64,000 bases of DNA from Athripsodes cinereus (taxonomy: Eukaryota; Arthropoda; Insecta; Trichoptera; Leptoceridae), in the NCBI GenBank assembly GCA_947579605.1, contig OX388307.1, forward strand, positions 11,695,237 to 11,759,236. Direction: 5' to 3'. Within the stretch, counting starts at the first letter, position 1, and each line of letters opens with the position of its first letter. The position numbers and the translations under genes are program-made. This document shows positions 12,827 through 25,014 of this stretch, one piece after another. The notes below the pieces were generated by a model. It worked only from the letters and a program-made list of their open reading frames with translations. It made no database searches and was not told the DNA's origin.

Positions 12827-13320
12827 TATACCCTCAAGTCGTATCACAAATGGTGTAGCCAAAGATGAATTAATTTTTCTATAACTTATGATGTGTCCCT
12901 TTCTCTTTGGGTCTTTGGTTTGAATAGACTTAAATACCTCTCGCTTCTCCCACATTCATACAATATCTTATACACGCACGCCGATTTCTCTTACTCAATA
13001 TGCGACCGTCTTTTAGAAAAGTTGACCCACGGGATCGAGCCACGTAGTTATCGGACGTCCGTGCTTTCTCACACCCCCTCTTTCAGGTAGATACATCTTT
13101 TTCGTCTAAACGTATAAACCAACGCGACTTATTTACACGCATTCTACCCACAACATCTTCAAGTATTTTGTTCTTCATTTTCACTACTTCACGCAATTCT
13201 TTCTTGTATAGATACTTCTTTCTTTCGTTTTTTTTTTAAATATGTCACATTGTTTCACACTCAGTACGTCTTTCCAAGCATTCTTCTTTTTTCCAAGCTT
13301 TCATTCATTGTATCGACATA
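12827..13320 (-). mobile_element. RTE-like LINE 3' fragment, degraded
   Basis: Begins with the complement of the family end (CTATACCCTCA...). On the minus strand it runs through regions matching GVRKRGRPRTTWLDHV (about 13000-13080) and the preceding LRWFGHVERM zone (about 13110-13150). Many stops. A 35-base segment near 12857 also occurs at about 16258, outside this family. Confidence 0.7.
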
Positions 13321-14418
13321 AACTTTGTAACACTTTATTTTAAATTATATTATAAAATATATTACATTATATAGATCAGCACCTGATAATGTGAACTCCG
13401 CTAAACCGGTCGTGCTGTAGTTATACCCTATAGGTAATACCATTAAACAGTAATTATAAATATTATTCATTTTTTAATATAATTTAAATTTAATGCTCTT
13501 CGTTTCAAATTTTTTTTATTACATGAAAACGATTTTTCCTTAATGTAGGTACTAACTATTATGTAGGTATGTTTAATAAGAGTCACGGATTCATACATTT
13601 CACACAGATAAAACCAATCGCTTGACTTATAATATAGAAACAATATTTCTACCTAAATTATAAATACATTTTACAAACCTTTTTTTATAGCAGCACCTCA
13701 ATTAGAGATTAACTTTTGGTAAGACAGTTCACAAAACAATGTGTAATATTTTTATCAATATTACGTGTCATTTTAATCCGTAGAAAAGATGATCCATTTT
13801 AATGCATCGCTTATGTGATAATGTAATGGATGTATTAGATACTTTTATTGACACTTTAAGAACTAATACCTGCGTCTAAATTTATGACAATAAACCAATA
13901 TTTTGTAAATGAACAAGTCAGTCAAGTCGACTGAAATACTACTAGATTCCCTATGTTGTTATTGAACACTGCGTATTTTCCTAAGATTATTTTCTCTTCT
14001 AAATAGTGATCTCTTACCTACATATTAGCATATTATATTATTTATAGTCAAATTCACCGCAATGTGTACATTACTACGTTAGTTTGTATATGTAATGAAG
14101 CGCCACGATGTATTTTTATGTATTATGATTATCAACAATAAAAAGTATTGGCACCAATCAGGAATTTCTCTACTTACTTACAGCTGTTTATGTTCATTAT
14201 GCTATACATGTTATTATATTATAAATCATAGATGACGCACATTGAAATGGAGCAGTATACTACCTTTATACGAGTAATTGAAACCATTTTCATATAATGA
14301 TAAATTCTTCTGTCCTCGTTTCCCCACTTGTAATGTTTCCCAGGGAAACAGTATTTGTGGAGATATACTATGCAAAGAAAAGGGAAAGCGGAAGTTATTT
14401 ATATTCTACATGTTTCTA
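13321..14418. other. Intergenic, nothing recognised
   Basis: AT-rich with TAGGTA words. No repeat family or coding segment was identified. Confidence 0.6.
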
Positions 14419-15005
14419 AGATATACCCTCACGCTGTGTCCCAGGCGGGATAGACAGAGAGAGCGGAACGCCATGTCGATCTATCCTTGTATTCTTCTTT
14501 AGCTTCCACTACATTCATCCAATTTCTCACACATACTCGCCAATTTCTCTTACTCAACGCGCGTCAACATGCTACGTAGTTTTTGGACGTCCGCGCTTTC
14601 TCACACTCTCTCATTCAGAGAATAACTCACCTTATTCGTCATCCACTCCACGTGTTCAAACAATCGCAACTTATTTAGACGCATTAGGTAGGTATATCTA
14701 CAACACTCTTCTCACATCCACTCAGTCTCCTAAAATCCTCATTCTTCACTATATCTTGCTACGTTTTACCAACCATTTTAATACCAGCCACTTTTCTTCT
14801 ATCAATGTCCTTACCGTATCTTTCATTCCTCGCAAACAGACTTCACATGCTAAACATTCATCGTCAACTTTTATTTCACAATTTTATGAACAACCACTTT
14901 CGTCTTTGCGACATTAATTTTTAACCCATTTATAATACAGCCATCATACACACACGAAACAATCTCTTGTAAAACCTTTTCATTCTCTGCCATTTTTCTC
15001 CATCA
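14419..15005 (-). mobile_element. RTE-like LINE 3' fragment, degraded
   Basis: The left end ATATACCCTCACGCTGTGTC is the complement of the family 3' terminus. Minus-strand reading passes the same C-terminal blocks and extends further upstream, towards the reverse transcriptase, than the copy at 11472. Frameshifts and stops throughout. Confidence 0.7.
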
Positions 15006-15780
15006 ATGTCAAATTAAATCGTGGATTTTTTTGTATGAATATTTTAAACAAAGCGCCTTCCATCGCCCTCAAAATTCTTCTCAAAATTAGGTACAATAAG
15101 GAAACCATCATATCGCATTTTGAATTATTATAATATTGTTCTCCCTTTTCACGTTATTAATTATTATTCATTCCAAACATTCTACTGTACTTGCGCTGTG
15201 CGAAGGTTTTCTAGGTCGTCACGCATCAGTCAAAAAACTCGTAAACATTATAAACATTGTATGTATGCATTAGTGATAAGTAAATTGCACAAAAATACAT
15301 TGACTTTAGTAATATGTAATTCTTTTATAATTCTAATTTTATTCATTCTTATATTATTTGTCGCTTATTTCTATACTATTTGATGTTTTCAGAATGTATT
15401 TCAAACTTTTGCCTATATTTGAACGCTTTCCTTTAAAAATACTGGAATAACTATGATATAAAACTATGAAGTCATGATAGTCGTGAAAATACGAGGTATT
15501 TTCAGGTGAAATGCGTCAATATATTTGTCATTCATATTATACAACTTTTTATTTAGAGTGTGTACTAAAGAATGTTTCTATCAAAAACAGGAACCCATGT
15601 TTCCCAGCCAAGAATATATTTTGGCAACAACGAAATTCGGCATCTTCGCATGAATTAACTACATTATACAGTTACTAACACATCCGGACATGTTATAAGA
15701 TATTAGAACTACACATATTATTATAGAGTAATAAAATTACTGATAATTTTTTCATTATTAGGGTGTATTGCATTTTTTTA
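15006..15780. other. Intergenic, nothing recognised
   Basis: An 87-codon open frame at 15120-15383 is hydrophobic and low in complexity, with no support as a gene. Confidence 0.55.
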
Positions 15781-16136
15781 TCTAATATATAAAATTCTCG
15801 TGTCACGGTGTTTGTTATCGTACTCCTCCGAAACGGCTGTACCGATTTTGATGAAATTTTGTGTGCTTATTGGGTAGGTCTGAGAATCGGACCAACTATT
15901 TTTCATACCCCTAAAAGTTAAGGGTAGTCCACCTCGATTTTTTTACATTTTTTTTTTATTTTTTATGGTGAGGCATTAAAAAATACATACAGCCCTAAAT
16001 TTTTACCCTTCTTCGATCAACCCCTATTTTATAATAGCGATATTAGTAATTCAACTCCGGTCGATGTATAATGTATATGGCAAATAAATAATGTATGTAT
16101 AGTGTATGGCAATACAACGTTTGTCGGGTCAGCTAG
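15781..16136 (+). mobile_element. Small nonautonomous Helitron, copy 2
   Basis: Starts TCTAATATATAAAATTCTCG and ends GGGTCAGCTAG, with A at 15780 and T at 16137 outside (A^T target). Near its start it carries GTGTCACGGTGTTTGTTATC and a CTCCTCCGAAACGGCTG segment; near its end an AACGTTTG stretch. Same family as 7321-7684, opposite orientation. No coding. Confidence 0.88.
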
Positions 16137-16558
16137 TTATCTTATAAAATTGTAGATTAGTGTGAAAGCAAAATATATGCCAGAAAAAAGTTGTACGGTG
16201 TTTATAAAGATTCGCGAAACGGTCTCATTGAGGTGTAACTCTTATGAATGTTACAACCAAAGATGAATTAATTTTTCTATAACTTAAATGTGTCCCAAAA
16301 TATGGTATCCAGTGATGAACAATACAGCGTATTTACAGTGAAAAATGTCTCGAGCGCATAAGGCGCAATGAAAAATGCTATTATATTAATAAACATAAAG
16401 CAATAAATAACGTTATTTCCAGGATAGATTCAAAAAGGTGATTTGATTGATCGTTTGAAAAGAATTAACAATATCAGAATGAATGAATAAGTATAGCAAG
16501 TAGGTACATGTAATTTGGTGAATGAATGCTCGGAAACGTTTCCATTCGAAAATCAAAA

Positions 16559-16712
16559 AGTTTTTTTTTAAAAAAAGATATATATCTGTGTTTTACAAAT
16601 ACAGCGTTATACACCTTTCACAGTAAGCTACTAAAAGCTTCTGTCGTGAACGGGCACTTTGCCGGCACCTGGTATCGAACCACGGACCCCTTAGTTAGAT
16701 CGTAGAAATTAT
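16559..16712 (-). repeat. tRNA-derived SINE fragment
   Basis: On the minus strand a B box GGTTCGATACC (complement of 16671-16681) lies within a tRNA-like block with GGGGTCCGTGGTTCG. About 100 bases of unrelated body follow, then an A-rich end at 16559-16580. The A box side is missing or degraded. Confidence 0.6.
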
Positions 16713-17021
16713 ATTCTATAGGATGGTTACATTGAAAGTAAGTACAATGAACGATTTATGTAAACAAAAAACACACATGTGTGATAACCCTTACAGTCGA
16801 AACTTGTCGAAAAATATTGTTGCTTAAAGCTGTGTTAAAGCAAAGCCATATCAGAACGACGTGACGTCATCAGCTATTTAACGCGTTATGACCAAAGACA
16901 ATAATTCAATTATTTTCTGAGCTATCTGTGCGGCAGGTAGATTTCCTTCAATGTATTATGATATTATTTGTGTTCTGAACCTTCAATTTACACAATTCCA
17001 TTTTTTTTTTCAAAAACAAAC

Positions 17022-17088
17022 TCAAAGCTGCGAGTACTCCATTAGGAGCGAATCGACTAATTCAGCGAATATTTTCTGTTCTTGAGCT
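17022..17088 (-). CDS. Candidate terminal coding exon of an unidentified minus-strand gene
   Basis: A strong acceptor (TTCTTCTTTTTCAATTTCAG on the minus strand) is followed by a frame open to TGA: one base, then 22 codons reading AQEQKIFAELVDSLLMEYSQ plus L. The amphipathic, E/L/Q-rich composition is protein-like and unlike the surrounding AT-rich DNA. Upstream exons would lie to the right (higher coordinates); I did not find a convincing partner. No family recognised. It could also be chance. Confidence 0.35.
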
Positions 17089-18059
17089 CTGAAATTGAAA
17101 AAGAAGAAATATAATATTTATTCAGAATTCATTATGTTAAACATTGTGCTAGATCCTGCTAAATGGACAACTTATTATCATTCAGATTACATTAAAAATT
17201 AAATACACCGAAAATATTGGCTTCGTAATTTGGTTAAGATTTTCTATAATTGACAATTTTGTACAATTATTATATAATCTAAAGTAATAATTAGTGCATA
17301 ATTATTGCTTTTTAGGAAATAAAATTTATACATCGTTATCTAATATTATACAGTTTCGGCATACATTATTATTATCATTAATCAATGATGGTACTGATGG
17401 TAGATACTGATAAGACGGTACTAATTTCTCAGAAAACATATTCCAAAATTAATATTTTTTTTATAATATGCTGTTTCACTCCATAAAAGATATCATGCCA
17501 ATGGTATCTTTCCTACTAAAACCTTAGTATTGCACATCCTATAAGCCTGAAAAGCCACAAAAGGACCCCTTACAATAATAATTTTAAAAAATCACTCAAT
17601 ATGCTTAAGCCGTGCAACACCAATGTGTTTGGTCGTACTGTATTACCAATATTTCCCTGGAATTTTTAGTCTATACAATATAGTTTGATGTCATTGATAT
17701 ACATCATTTTATTCAGTTCAAAGGTTGTAGGGACATTTTACTTATGTTTTCCAAGTAATTATATGTAGAATGATACTAATTTAATTACATAATTTATTTC
17801 CTTTATAATTATATTTTATTATCTACTTATCACTAGATCGCATTGCTAATAAAGATGATTATTCATAGTTATCGATTCATTACAATCATCTTTGAATGTC
17901 TGACATCGATCAAATTATACAATATTATTATCCAAGTAGTAAGTAGCAGCGTAACGTGATAAATATTATTATTATAGGATTTCGGAAGTCCCATTGAGTG
18001 AACATTTCTCGACATTCCTAACGCTATAATTTTTGTATTCTATATGTATTGTATTTTTC
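17089..18059. other. Intergenic or intronic, nothing recognised
   Basis: AT-rich sequence without detectable repeats or coding potential. If the exon at 17022-17088 is real, part of this is intron. Confidence 0.5.
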
Positions 18060-18487
18060 TTCTTCTTAATCTTTTATTAGACCCGATTGAGGTCTGTTCA
18101 TGCAGGAGGGTCCTCTTGCGATGTGGAGGCCCAGCTGTCCTTCCATCGTTTAGGGGGTCTTCCTGGTAGGCGTCGTCCATCAGGTAGTCCACGTAGAACA
18201 ATATTTGGGATTCTGGTATTACCCATCCTCTGGACGTGTTCATACCAAAATCTTCGCCGTTGTCTTCCCCATCTAACAACATCCTGGACCTCACATATCT
18301 CCCGGATTGTACTATTTCTCACACGGTCTCGCGTGCTTTTTCCGGCAATGGTTCGTAAAGTTCGCATCTCTGTTGTAGGTAGCATGCTTTTGATTTTGGT
18401 TGTGTCTGCCCTTGTTTCTATGCCAATCGTGAGTATTGGGCGTACACATGTCTTGTAGATACGAACCTTACTGGCTGTTCTCAAATT
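18060..18487 (-). mobile_element. RTE-type LINE 3' end of a second family
   Basis: On the minus strand the reading KTCVRPILTIGIETRADTTK, then EMRTLRTIAGKSTRDRVR, then WYEHVQRMGN, then GRRLPGRPPKRWKDSW is the C-terminal region of an RTE-like endonuclease-reverse transcriptase. It is distinct from the RWFGHVERM family nearby. It is followed by an AAGAAGAAG-type 3' tail (18058-18075). 5' truncated; open for about 128 codons. Confidence 0.85.
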
Positions 18488-18679
18488 GAACTGTTATTGT
18501 AAATTAAATTGTTATTGTATTTTTAAATTGTTATATCATTGAAATTTTATTTATGTATATATTTTGCTTTAAATTTTTATTGATGTTAAAATTATTTATA
18601 TCCAACATGTAAAAGGCTTTTGCCATAAATAAATAAATATGTAAATATGTTATAATAGGTATCGTTGTCATGGGAACAG

Positions 18680-19344
18680 AATGAGTATGTTTATTTGGGA
18701 AGTCTGTTTGCGAGGGATGGAAGATATGATAATAGACATCGAAAGAAGAAAAGTCGCCGATGCTAGTGTGAATGGTGCACTTCGACCCATTGTTAGCAAT
18801 TAGCAATGTGTCGAACATGGTAAAAATACTGGTGCACAATACCATTCCTGTATACATCCCACAATACCACTTATGTATGCAAGCGAAACTTGGACGTGGC
18901 TGAAGAAGGATGAGAGTGGAATAAATGCTGTGGAGATGCATTCACTGAGAAGAATGGTTAGTAAAACGTTGCGAGATAAAGTGAAGAATGAGGATATTAG
19001 GAGATTGAGCGGATGTGAGAGGTAGTGTTGTGGACAGAATGCGTGTAAACAAGTTGAGATGGTTTGGACATGTTGAGCGAATGCACGATGAAAGGATGAC
19101 GAAGATGATGTATTTATCTGAAAGAGGGGGTGTGAGGAAGCGCAGACGTCCAAGAACCACGTGGCTTGATAGCGTGGATCAAATTCTTAAGAACGGCCGC
19201 GTGTTGAGTAAGAGAAATCGGCATGCGTGTATGAGAATCTGGATGAATGTAGAGGAAGCGAAAGAAGTATGTAAGGATAGATCTATATGGCGTTCTTTCT
19301 GCCTACCCCTCCTGGGACACAGCGTGAGGGTATAGTATAGTATA
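18680..19344 (+). mobile_element. RTE-like LINE 3' end with 13-bp target duplication
   Basis: Flanked by an exact 13-bp repeat GTCATGGGAACAG (18667-18679 and 19345-19357), as expected of target-primed insertion. It starts within codons for EYVYLGSLFARDGRYD and continues to the family end GAGGGTATAGTATAGTATA. Compared with the copy at 11472 it has an early stop, several frameshifts and a small insertion at about 18850-18868. It is dead and 5' truncated. Confidence 0.88.
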
Positions 19345-20334
19345 GTCATGGGAACAGTGTGTTTTGAAAGAGGGACGTCCAGACAACGCAATCACCTGTC
19401 CAGACAAATATTTTATTTTTAACGTTGTTTGCTGTTTTCCGCTTGGTGCACCTATAATATTCTATAACAATGACCAGGATATTAATTTGACTGTTACGGG
19501 AGAGACGTACATCTTGTTCTTTTTAAAATCAAGAGTGAATAAAGAAGCGCGCATGATAAGTCTCCCACTGCAGAATTTCTCAGTCAATGAATAATGCCTT
19601 GCTAAATAACTTATATTGTTCATCATCTTTTTATCTTCAGGCATAATATATATTTATATTATACATATATTTAACAGTCCACTATGTGTAATATTAATGT
19701 TGATTAACATCATATATGTACATTAGTGATGTAACGAATGTCTGATTTTGGATATTCGCGAATGCGAATATTTCATGCCGACATTCGCGAATGCGAATGC
19801 GAATGCGAATATTGACTTGAAAATGGTATAGGAATTTGAAATATTCCAAAACTCCTCGGTTTTCTTAAAGAATATTTTCTTGCAGTACCTTTTTCCACAA
19901 TGTACCGGGTAAGTATCCGGTACTTTCACCGAATTACTGATTTGTTTCTTCATTTACATGGTACACAACAGATGAAAGACATATAAATATAAACATGTAA
20001 GCGACAAAAACATTCCAATAGTCTTACATCGAAACAGTGCATACTTCAGCAATAACACACAAAACAATTATAGAAAATCTTACACATAATATAGGTATTA
20101 ATTCACAATACATCCAATCACCCATTCCTATTACAAATCGCTGCTCACCCAATTTCGCACACATACCTAATACATTCATTCGCACAAACACATTCACACT
20201 TCACTAATGTTTGCAATAACAATACAAAAAAACCCTTATAAAAGAAAAATCAAAAATTTAAAAATTTAAAAAACAGTCTAAAAATTAATACTATCCCAAA
20301 CACTTCACATTTTATCAAACATATACATTTTTTT

Positions 20335-23300
20335 TTATATTTATTTCATCTTATTCTACCCTCAACTCTCCTTTCTCAAAAACCTGACGTAATTGGCACT
20401 TTAAAATTCTATAAACAGGGTTTCTTGAGTCTGCAATCGTTTTTGTTTTTTTTTTAATGTAGAACGGAAAACAAGATCTTGTTAAAGGAAGCATTCTAAA
20501 GTTAATCCTATCTAAAATATTAGGCACATCGTATTCGGACAAGCATATTTTTCTCAGGTTGCATGCATCCAGCAAAACTCTTCACAATTCCAATTTAGGC
20601 AAATCTTTAATAAATACAGGATAATGCAATCTCTTCCTAACCAAACGAATGAATTTAGACTGAGTTCTCTCAACTTGATCGACATATTTTTTAAAATGTG
20701 GATTCCATACAGAGGAACAGTCCTCCAGCTTGGAGCGAAACAACGATAAGTACAAGTACAAATACGATTCATATAACCTAAATGACTTTGTAGATCTCAG
20801 AATAAATCTCAGTATTTTATTGCTCTCTTCGATAATTTTGTTCACGTGATCATCAAAGTGAAGCTCAGAGTCAAACACCACACCTAAATATCTAATCTTA
20901 TTTACTTCTTTTAAATCATGATTATGGATATTGTAAATTTATCGAATTTTGTTTCTATTTTTGGTAAAAAAGATCAGATTACACTTCTCCAGATTCAAGT
21001 GCAAGTTATTTCTTTTACAGTACTCGTGTAGTCTTTCCAAGTCCTCGTTAAGCATTTCATAGTCAAACAATAATTGAATTTGACAGTATATTTTTAAATC
21101 GTCCGCAAATAATAGAAGCTCTGAGTGGTCAAAGCACTTTTTTATGTTGTTTATGAATATCGTGAAAAGTAAAGGACCCAAAGAAGACCCCTGAGGGACA
21201 CCAGATGTAACACTGACACTGCCAGATGAGTTACCGTTAAGTTTAACTGTCATCAATCTATCAGAAATATATGAGTCAATCCACCTTAGTTGAAAAAAGT
21301 CGATGTTCTACTTTATCAAATGCCTTTTGAAAGCCGATATAAATGGCATCCAACTGTATACGATTGTCCATAGCTGAGAAAAAAAATCAGATTTGTTACT
21401 GTCGATCTTCCACTCATGAATCCATGATGCTCTACAAGAAGATACGGCTTCAGGAAAAAAGTAATTTGTTCACGAACCATACCCTCAAATATTTTTGAAA
21501 TAGGTGATAGAATTAAAATTGGTCTGTAGTTACGAACGTCCGATTTGCTGCCAGATTTATGCAAAGGAATAATACTAGCCATCTTCCATTTGCATGGAAA
21601 GCATCCTTCTTGTAAACTCCTAATTTATTTATCGTGTCGAAACCCAGAGAAAAAACCCATCAAACTGATTTTCAGTACTGCGCAAAACGCGCAGCAGGTG
21701 GAGATGCGTCAAAAATATCCTCCATAGTGCAAGTGACAGGGCACAATGGACACTCCAACAAGTGTGGCATAGTCTGTGCTGCACCATAGTCACACGCTCC
21801 GGATTCGTCCTGTAGGAAGCCCAATCGTTCTCTATTGTCGCGGCAGTTTCCTACACCAGATCTCAGTCGATTTAGGGTTTTCCATGTCCCATAGTCTAGA
21901 TTGCCTCCTGCAGCAAGGTGTTCTAATAAATGTCAGATACAATGGTTTGGTTAAATGACTTACACATCTCTTTAATATATTGGTGCTAGACCATCAGGGC
22001 CAACTCCTTTTGTCTCATCTATACCTAATAAACGTTTATGAATATCAGATTTCAAGATATTAACCATGGATAAACATGAGTTAGTTAAAATATTTTCCAA
22101 TTCTTTAGTATTAGAATCATGCAAATTATTCAGTGAATATACAGAACCAAAAAACGTCGAAAATAAGTTTGCAATCCCCTCTGGATCGCTCGAAGTCTGG
22201 TCACCGTCACCCATTACCCTTGGATAGCCTCTAGATTCTTTAAGGGAATTCACGAATGAAAAGAAAGACTTGACATTGCCCTTAAGTGACTTCTCAGTGT
22301 TATTAATAAAAGACCTATAATCGTGATTCTGCGACAACTTCAACTGAGCTCTTAGTTGAAAAAATAAATTGTAGTCAGAATCATTACGGTTCATCTTCAA
22401 TTTACGCCAAGCCTTAGACTTCTCTTAAACAATAACAGAATTCTATTAGAGAACCATTTGGGAAAATTATTAGGTGACACCCTCTTCATATGTAGGTGTA
22501 TGCTTCTCAATTATTGGCAAAACATAACCATAAAAAGATTCAATCATCTTATTCACCGGTCCGTTTCCCAAAACACTGACCCAATCAACACTTTGTAGTT
22601 CAAAATTTATTTCCGAAAAGTTTGACTTAAAGTATATCAATTTCTGGATCATATTTTGAGACAAATCCTCAGCAATTTCAAACTCATAATCTATCAACAG
22701 TGAAGGATAGTGTGAATCCTTACCAACCAGTGGAGAGTCACATCTGGTAACAGAACACGGAATAGTTGAAAGAACTAAATCCAAGATAACTTGATTGCTG
22801 TTATAAACTCCGTTAGACTGAAACATATTGAGAAAAGATATAGATTCTATCAAATACTGCGCAACAGGACACGAATAAGAATACGGAACAAAGATTGAAT
22901 CAACATCGGGGTCTTTTTTCCATTGGATTGTTGGGATATTGGAATCTCCAATAAGACAAATATCCGTTTTGCCGTAATAGCTGATTAAACGTTCAGATAT
23001 ACTTTAAAAAAAAGATGTTTTAAGTATCTAAGGATGTGGAAGGCGGTATATACATATACTACACCCAGTAGCGGTGAGCATTTTTTCATGCGTTACCGAT
23101 GAAAAACGAATACTGGTAAAAAAAACTTTCACCAGTATCATCCCAAACAAGAGTGGATGAATATCCTAGTGTCCGATCCACAGCAATTAAGACCCCACCT
23201 CCATCCCTTTTACCACTCAACATGAAATCCCTATCCTTGCGGTAAACTGTATATTCGTTTTGAAAAAGTTCGCTGTCAAATATGCCACAATTTAGCCAAG

Positions 23301-23425
23301 CTTCCGTCAGAACAATTATATCATAACTATTTGCAAATAAGTTTGCCCTAAACTCCTCGATCTTAGTCTTCAAGCCCCGAAAATTCTGAGAGAATACTTT
23401 AGTGTGGTTCACCTTGTAGTATGAT
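20335..23425 (-). mobile_element. Jockey/CR1-group LINE, degenerate, spanning endonuclease to C-terminus
   Basis: The coding order on the minus strand is complete but broken by frameshifts. 23412-23086 is the endonuclease N-terminus (QNFRGLKTKIEEF, then DIIVLTEAWL, then GGGVLIAVD). 22985-22860 holds GDSNIP. 22853-22470 is the rest of the endonuclease and linker. 22400-21972 ends at the reverse transcriptase entry GPDGLAP. 21582-21316 has IIPLHKSGSKSDVRNYRPI. 21256-20939 has GVPQGSSLGPLLF and the catalytic FADD (in LLFADDLKIY). 20881-20351 is the thumb and C-terminal region. An AT-rich 3' tail reaches about 20335. Another LINE end interrupts it at about 21616-21935. It cannot be active. Clade placement is from motif style only. 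Confidence 0.85.
21616..21935 (-). mobile_element. 3' end of another LINE inserted into the reverse transcriptase region
   Basis: Minus-strand reading TLNRLRSGVGNCRDNRERLG, then DYGAAQTMPHLLECPLCPVTCT, then ARFAQY and a stop at 21674-21672 is the cysteine-bearing C-terminus typical of some non-LTR retrotransposons. A short 3'UTR ends in GATAAATAA. The flanks share CTAAT, and the host reading frame runs into each side, so the insertion point is well placed. About 320 bases, 5' truncated. Confidence 0.75.
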
Positions 23426-24224
23426 ATAAATATTCCTTAAATAGAATATAAAATTATTGTAGGGCCCTATACTCATAGCAGTTGTAATACTTAAAACAAA
23501 CATATAAATTAAATCTCCACAAATGCATATTTCTCCTAATAATAATAACATCATCAAGCAAACGAACACAGGAAACAATACAACAAATGTGGCCAACACG
23601 GAACTGACCAGATACTTTATTACTAAAATAATATTCGCAAAACATTCGCATATTTTTTTGCGAATGCGAATGCGAATGCGAATACTTTGAAATATGCGAA
23701 TATTCGCGAATGCGAATGCGAATGCGAATATTCGTTACATCACTAATGTACATATATGTAAGGTACTTCAAGTGTACATATAGTTAACAATAAAATCATA
23801 ATTTATGAACATAATATATGTATGCGAGTACAAATATCCCACGTCATACTAAAAACAGATATGTTTTTTTTTCTTGATATCTATTTATAGTTCCCACAAT
23901 ATTTTTTTTATTTTGGCATTCAAATGAATACACATAATAATGTTGTGTTATCGTTTTTGCGAAGTGTTTATATAGGTATTGGTACGGATACATTTTTTGT
24001 TAAACGAATATGAATTTGAAATAAACTCAAATACACTTCAGACACCCTCAAAGTAAGGAATATGATTGTATTGTGAGGGTAGGGAGTCAGTTGTAGGTGA
24101 AATTGAACACGGATCTCTCGATTGAAAGTCTGAAACTTTACCATCAGGCTTCCGACCATCCAAATGTTAATAAAGAATGCCATATTTTTTCGTGAATATT
24201 ACCTACTCCTCTCTCTTTCTCTCT

Positions 24225-24412
24225 ATACCATCACGGTATGTCCCACATGTAGAGTAACCTGCAGATCAGCTTCATGTAGTAAACATGCAAGCCGTCCTCT
24301 CCGTGCCAACAAAAAATTAGGACATGCAGGAAGGGTGTCAAACTTCATCGCTGAACTTAAGATGTGAAATGTCTTTATTTTTACGAACACCTGCCTTTTA
24401 CAGTAGCTACAT
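24225..24412 (-). repeat. SINE-like dispersed family A, copy 2
   Basis: The left end TACCATCACGGTATGTCCC is the complement of the family's GCCGTGATGGTA end. It then runs through CTTCATCGCTGAACTTAAG and the ACGAACACCTGCCTTTTACAG block. Confidence 0.65.
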
Positions 24413-24724
24413 TTGAAATCTTACGGAAAGGAGTGGGAGACGGGTGCTCCTCAGCCATATTAGGTACCTACATCTGACATAATATTGACACAATTTTTAC
24501 GAGTCAACAGTAAACATCTACTCACCGAATGTTCTACTTAAATTGCCTTAAGCTCGAGGTTTAATAAATAAATATTTATGTTAATTTATTTGTTTGCGTA
24601 ATGAATACCTATTTATAAATTTCTCATATTTATTATCCATCATTCAAACATGACATATTGTTCATTGTTATTATATTATTAAGAGAATATTGTCCAAAGG
24701 GATTTAAAATAGTTATTTAAATCA
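24413..24724. other. Intergenic, nothing recognised
   Basis: AT-rich. Immediately left of family A copy 2 (about 24085-24165) there is a tRNA-like stretch on the minus strand with a weak B box, too degraded to call. Confidence 0.5.
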
Positions 24725-25014
24725 GTGGTGTGCCTTCCATACATGCGAATATGCAACGCACGAGTGCATGAGAAATTGTATGAATGTAGAAGATGCGAAA
24801 AAAGTATGTAGCTATATGACGTTCCGTTTTCTCTGCCTACCCCACTCACAAGTGTCCCAACACGAGGTGAGGGAGTGTGTGGTGTGCCTTCCATACATGC
24901 GAATATGCAACGCACGAGGGCATGAGAAATTGTATGAATGTAGAAGATGCGAAAAAAGTATGTAGCTATATGACGTTCCGTTTTCTCTGCCTCTCACAGG
25001 TGTCCCAACATAAG
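24725..25014 (+). repeat. 154-bp tandem repeat joining a hAT MITE end to an RTE-like 3' end
   Basis: Two copies (24725-24878, and 24879 onward, the second shorter at its end). Each begins GTGGTGTGCCTTCCATACAT and continues GCGAATATGCAACGCA, matching the terminal repeat of the MITE at 45862-46064. It then passes into codons like MRNCMNVEDAKKVC, the end of the RTE-like family, and stops near GTGTCCCAACA. No long open frame of its own. Confidence 0.8.

Larger units (their letters stand above)
19724..23745. mobile_element. hAT-like element with GCGAAT subterminal repeats, carrying a nested LINE
   Basis: Flanked by the 8-bp duplication ATGTACAT (19716-19723 and 23746-23753; the target is palindromic). 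Terminal inverted repeats begin TAGTGATGTAACGAAT on each side. Runs of the hexamer GCGAAT follow at 19755-19812 and 23635-23730. About 19821-19935 matches, in inverted orientation, the interior of the hAT-like element at 55625-55999. No intact transposase is visible. Most of the 4.0 kb is a LINE on the minus strand. Confidence 0.8.

Noticed and set aside
15120..15383. An 87-codon plus-strand open frame rich in Ile, Leu and Phe
   Set aside because: Low-complexity AT-rich DNA gives such hydrophobic frames by chance; no promoter, splice sites or family features.
19723..19953. A minus-strand frame with a repeated Phe-Ala tract
   Set aside because: The tract is translated from GCGAAT hexamers at the hAT-like terminus; not a gene.
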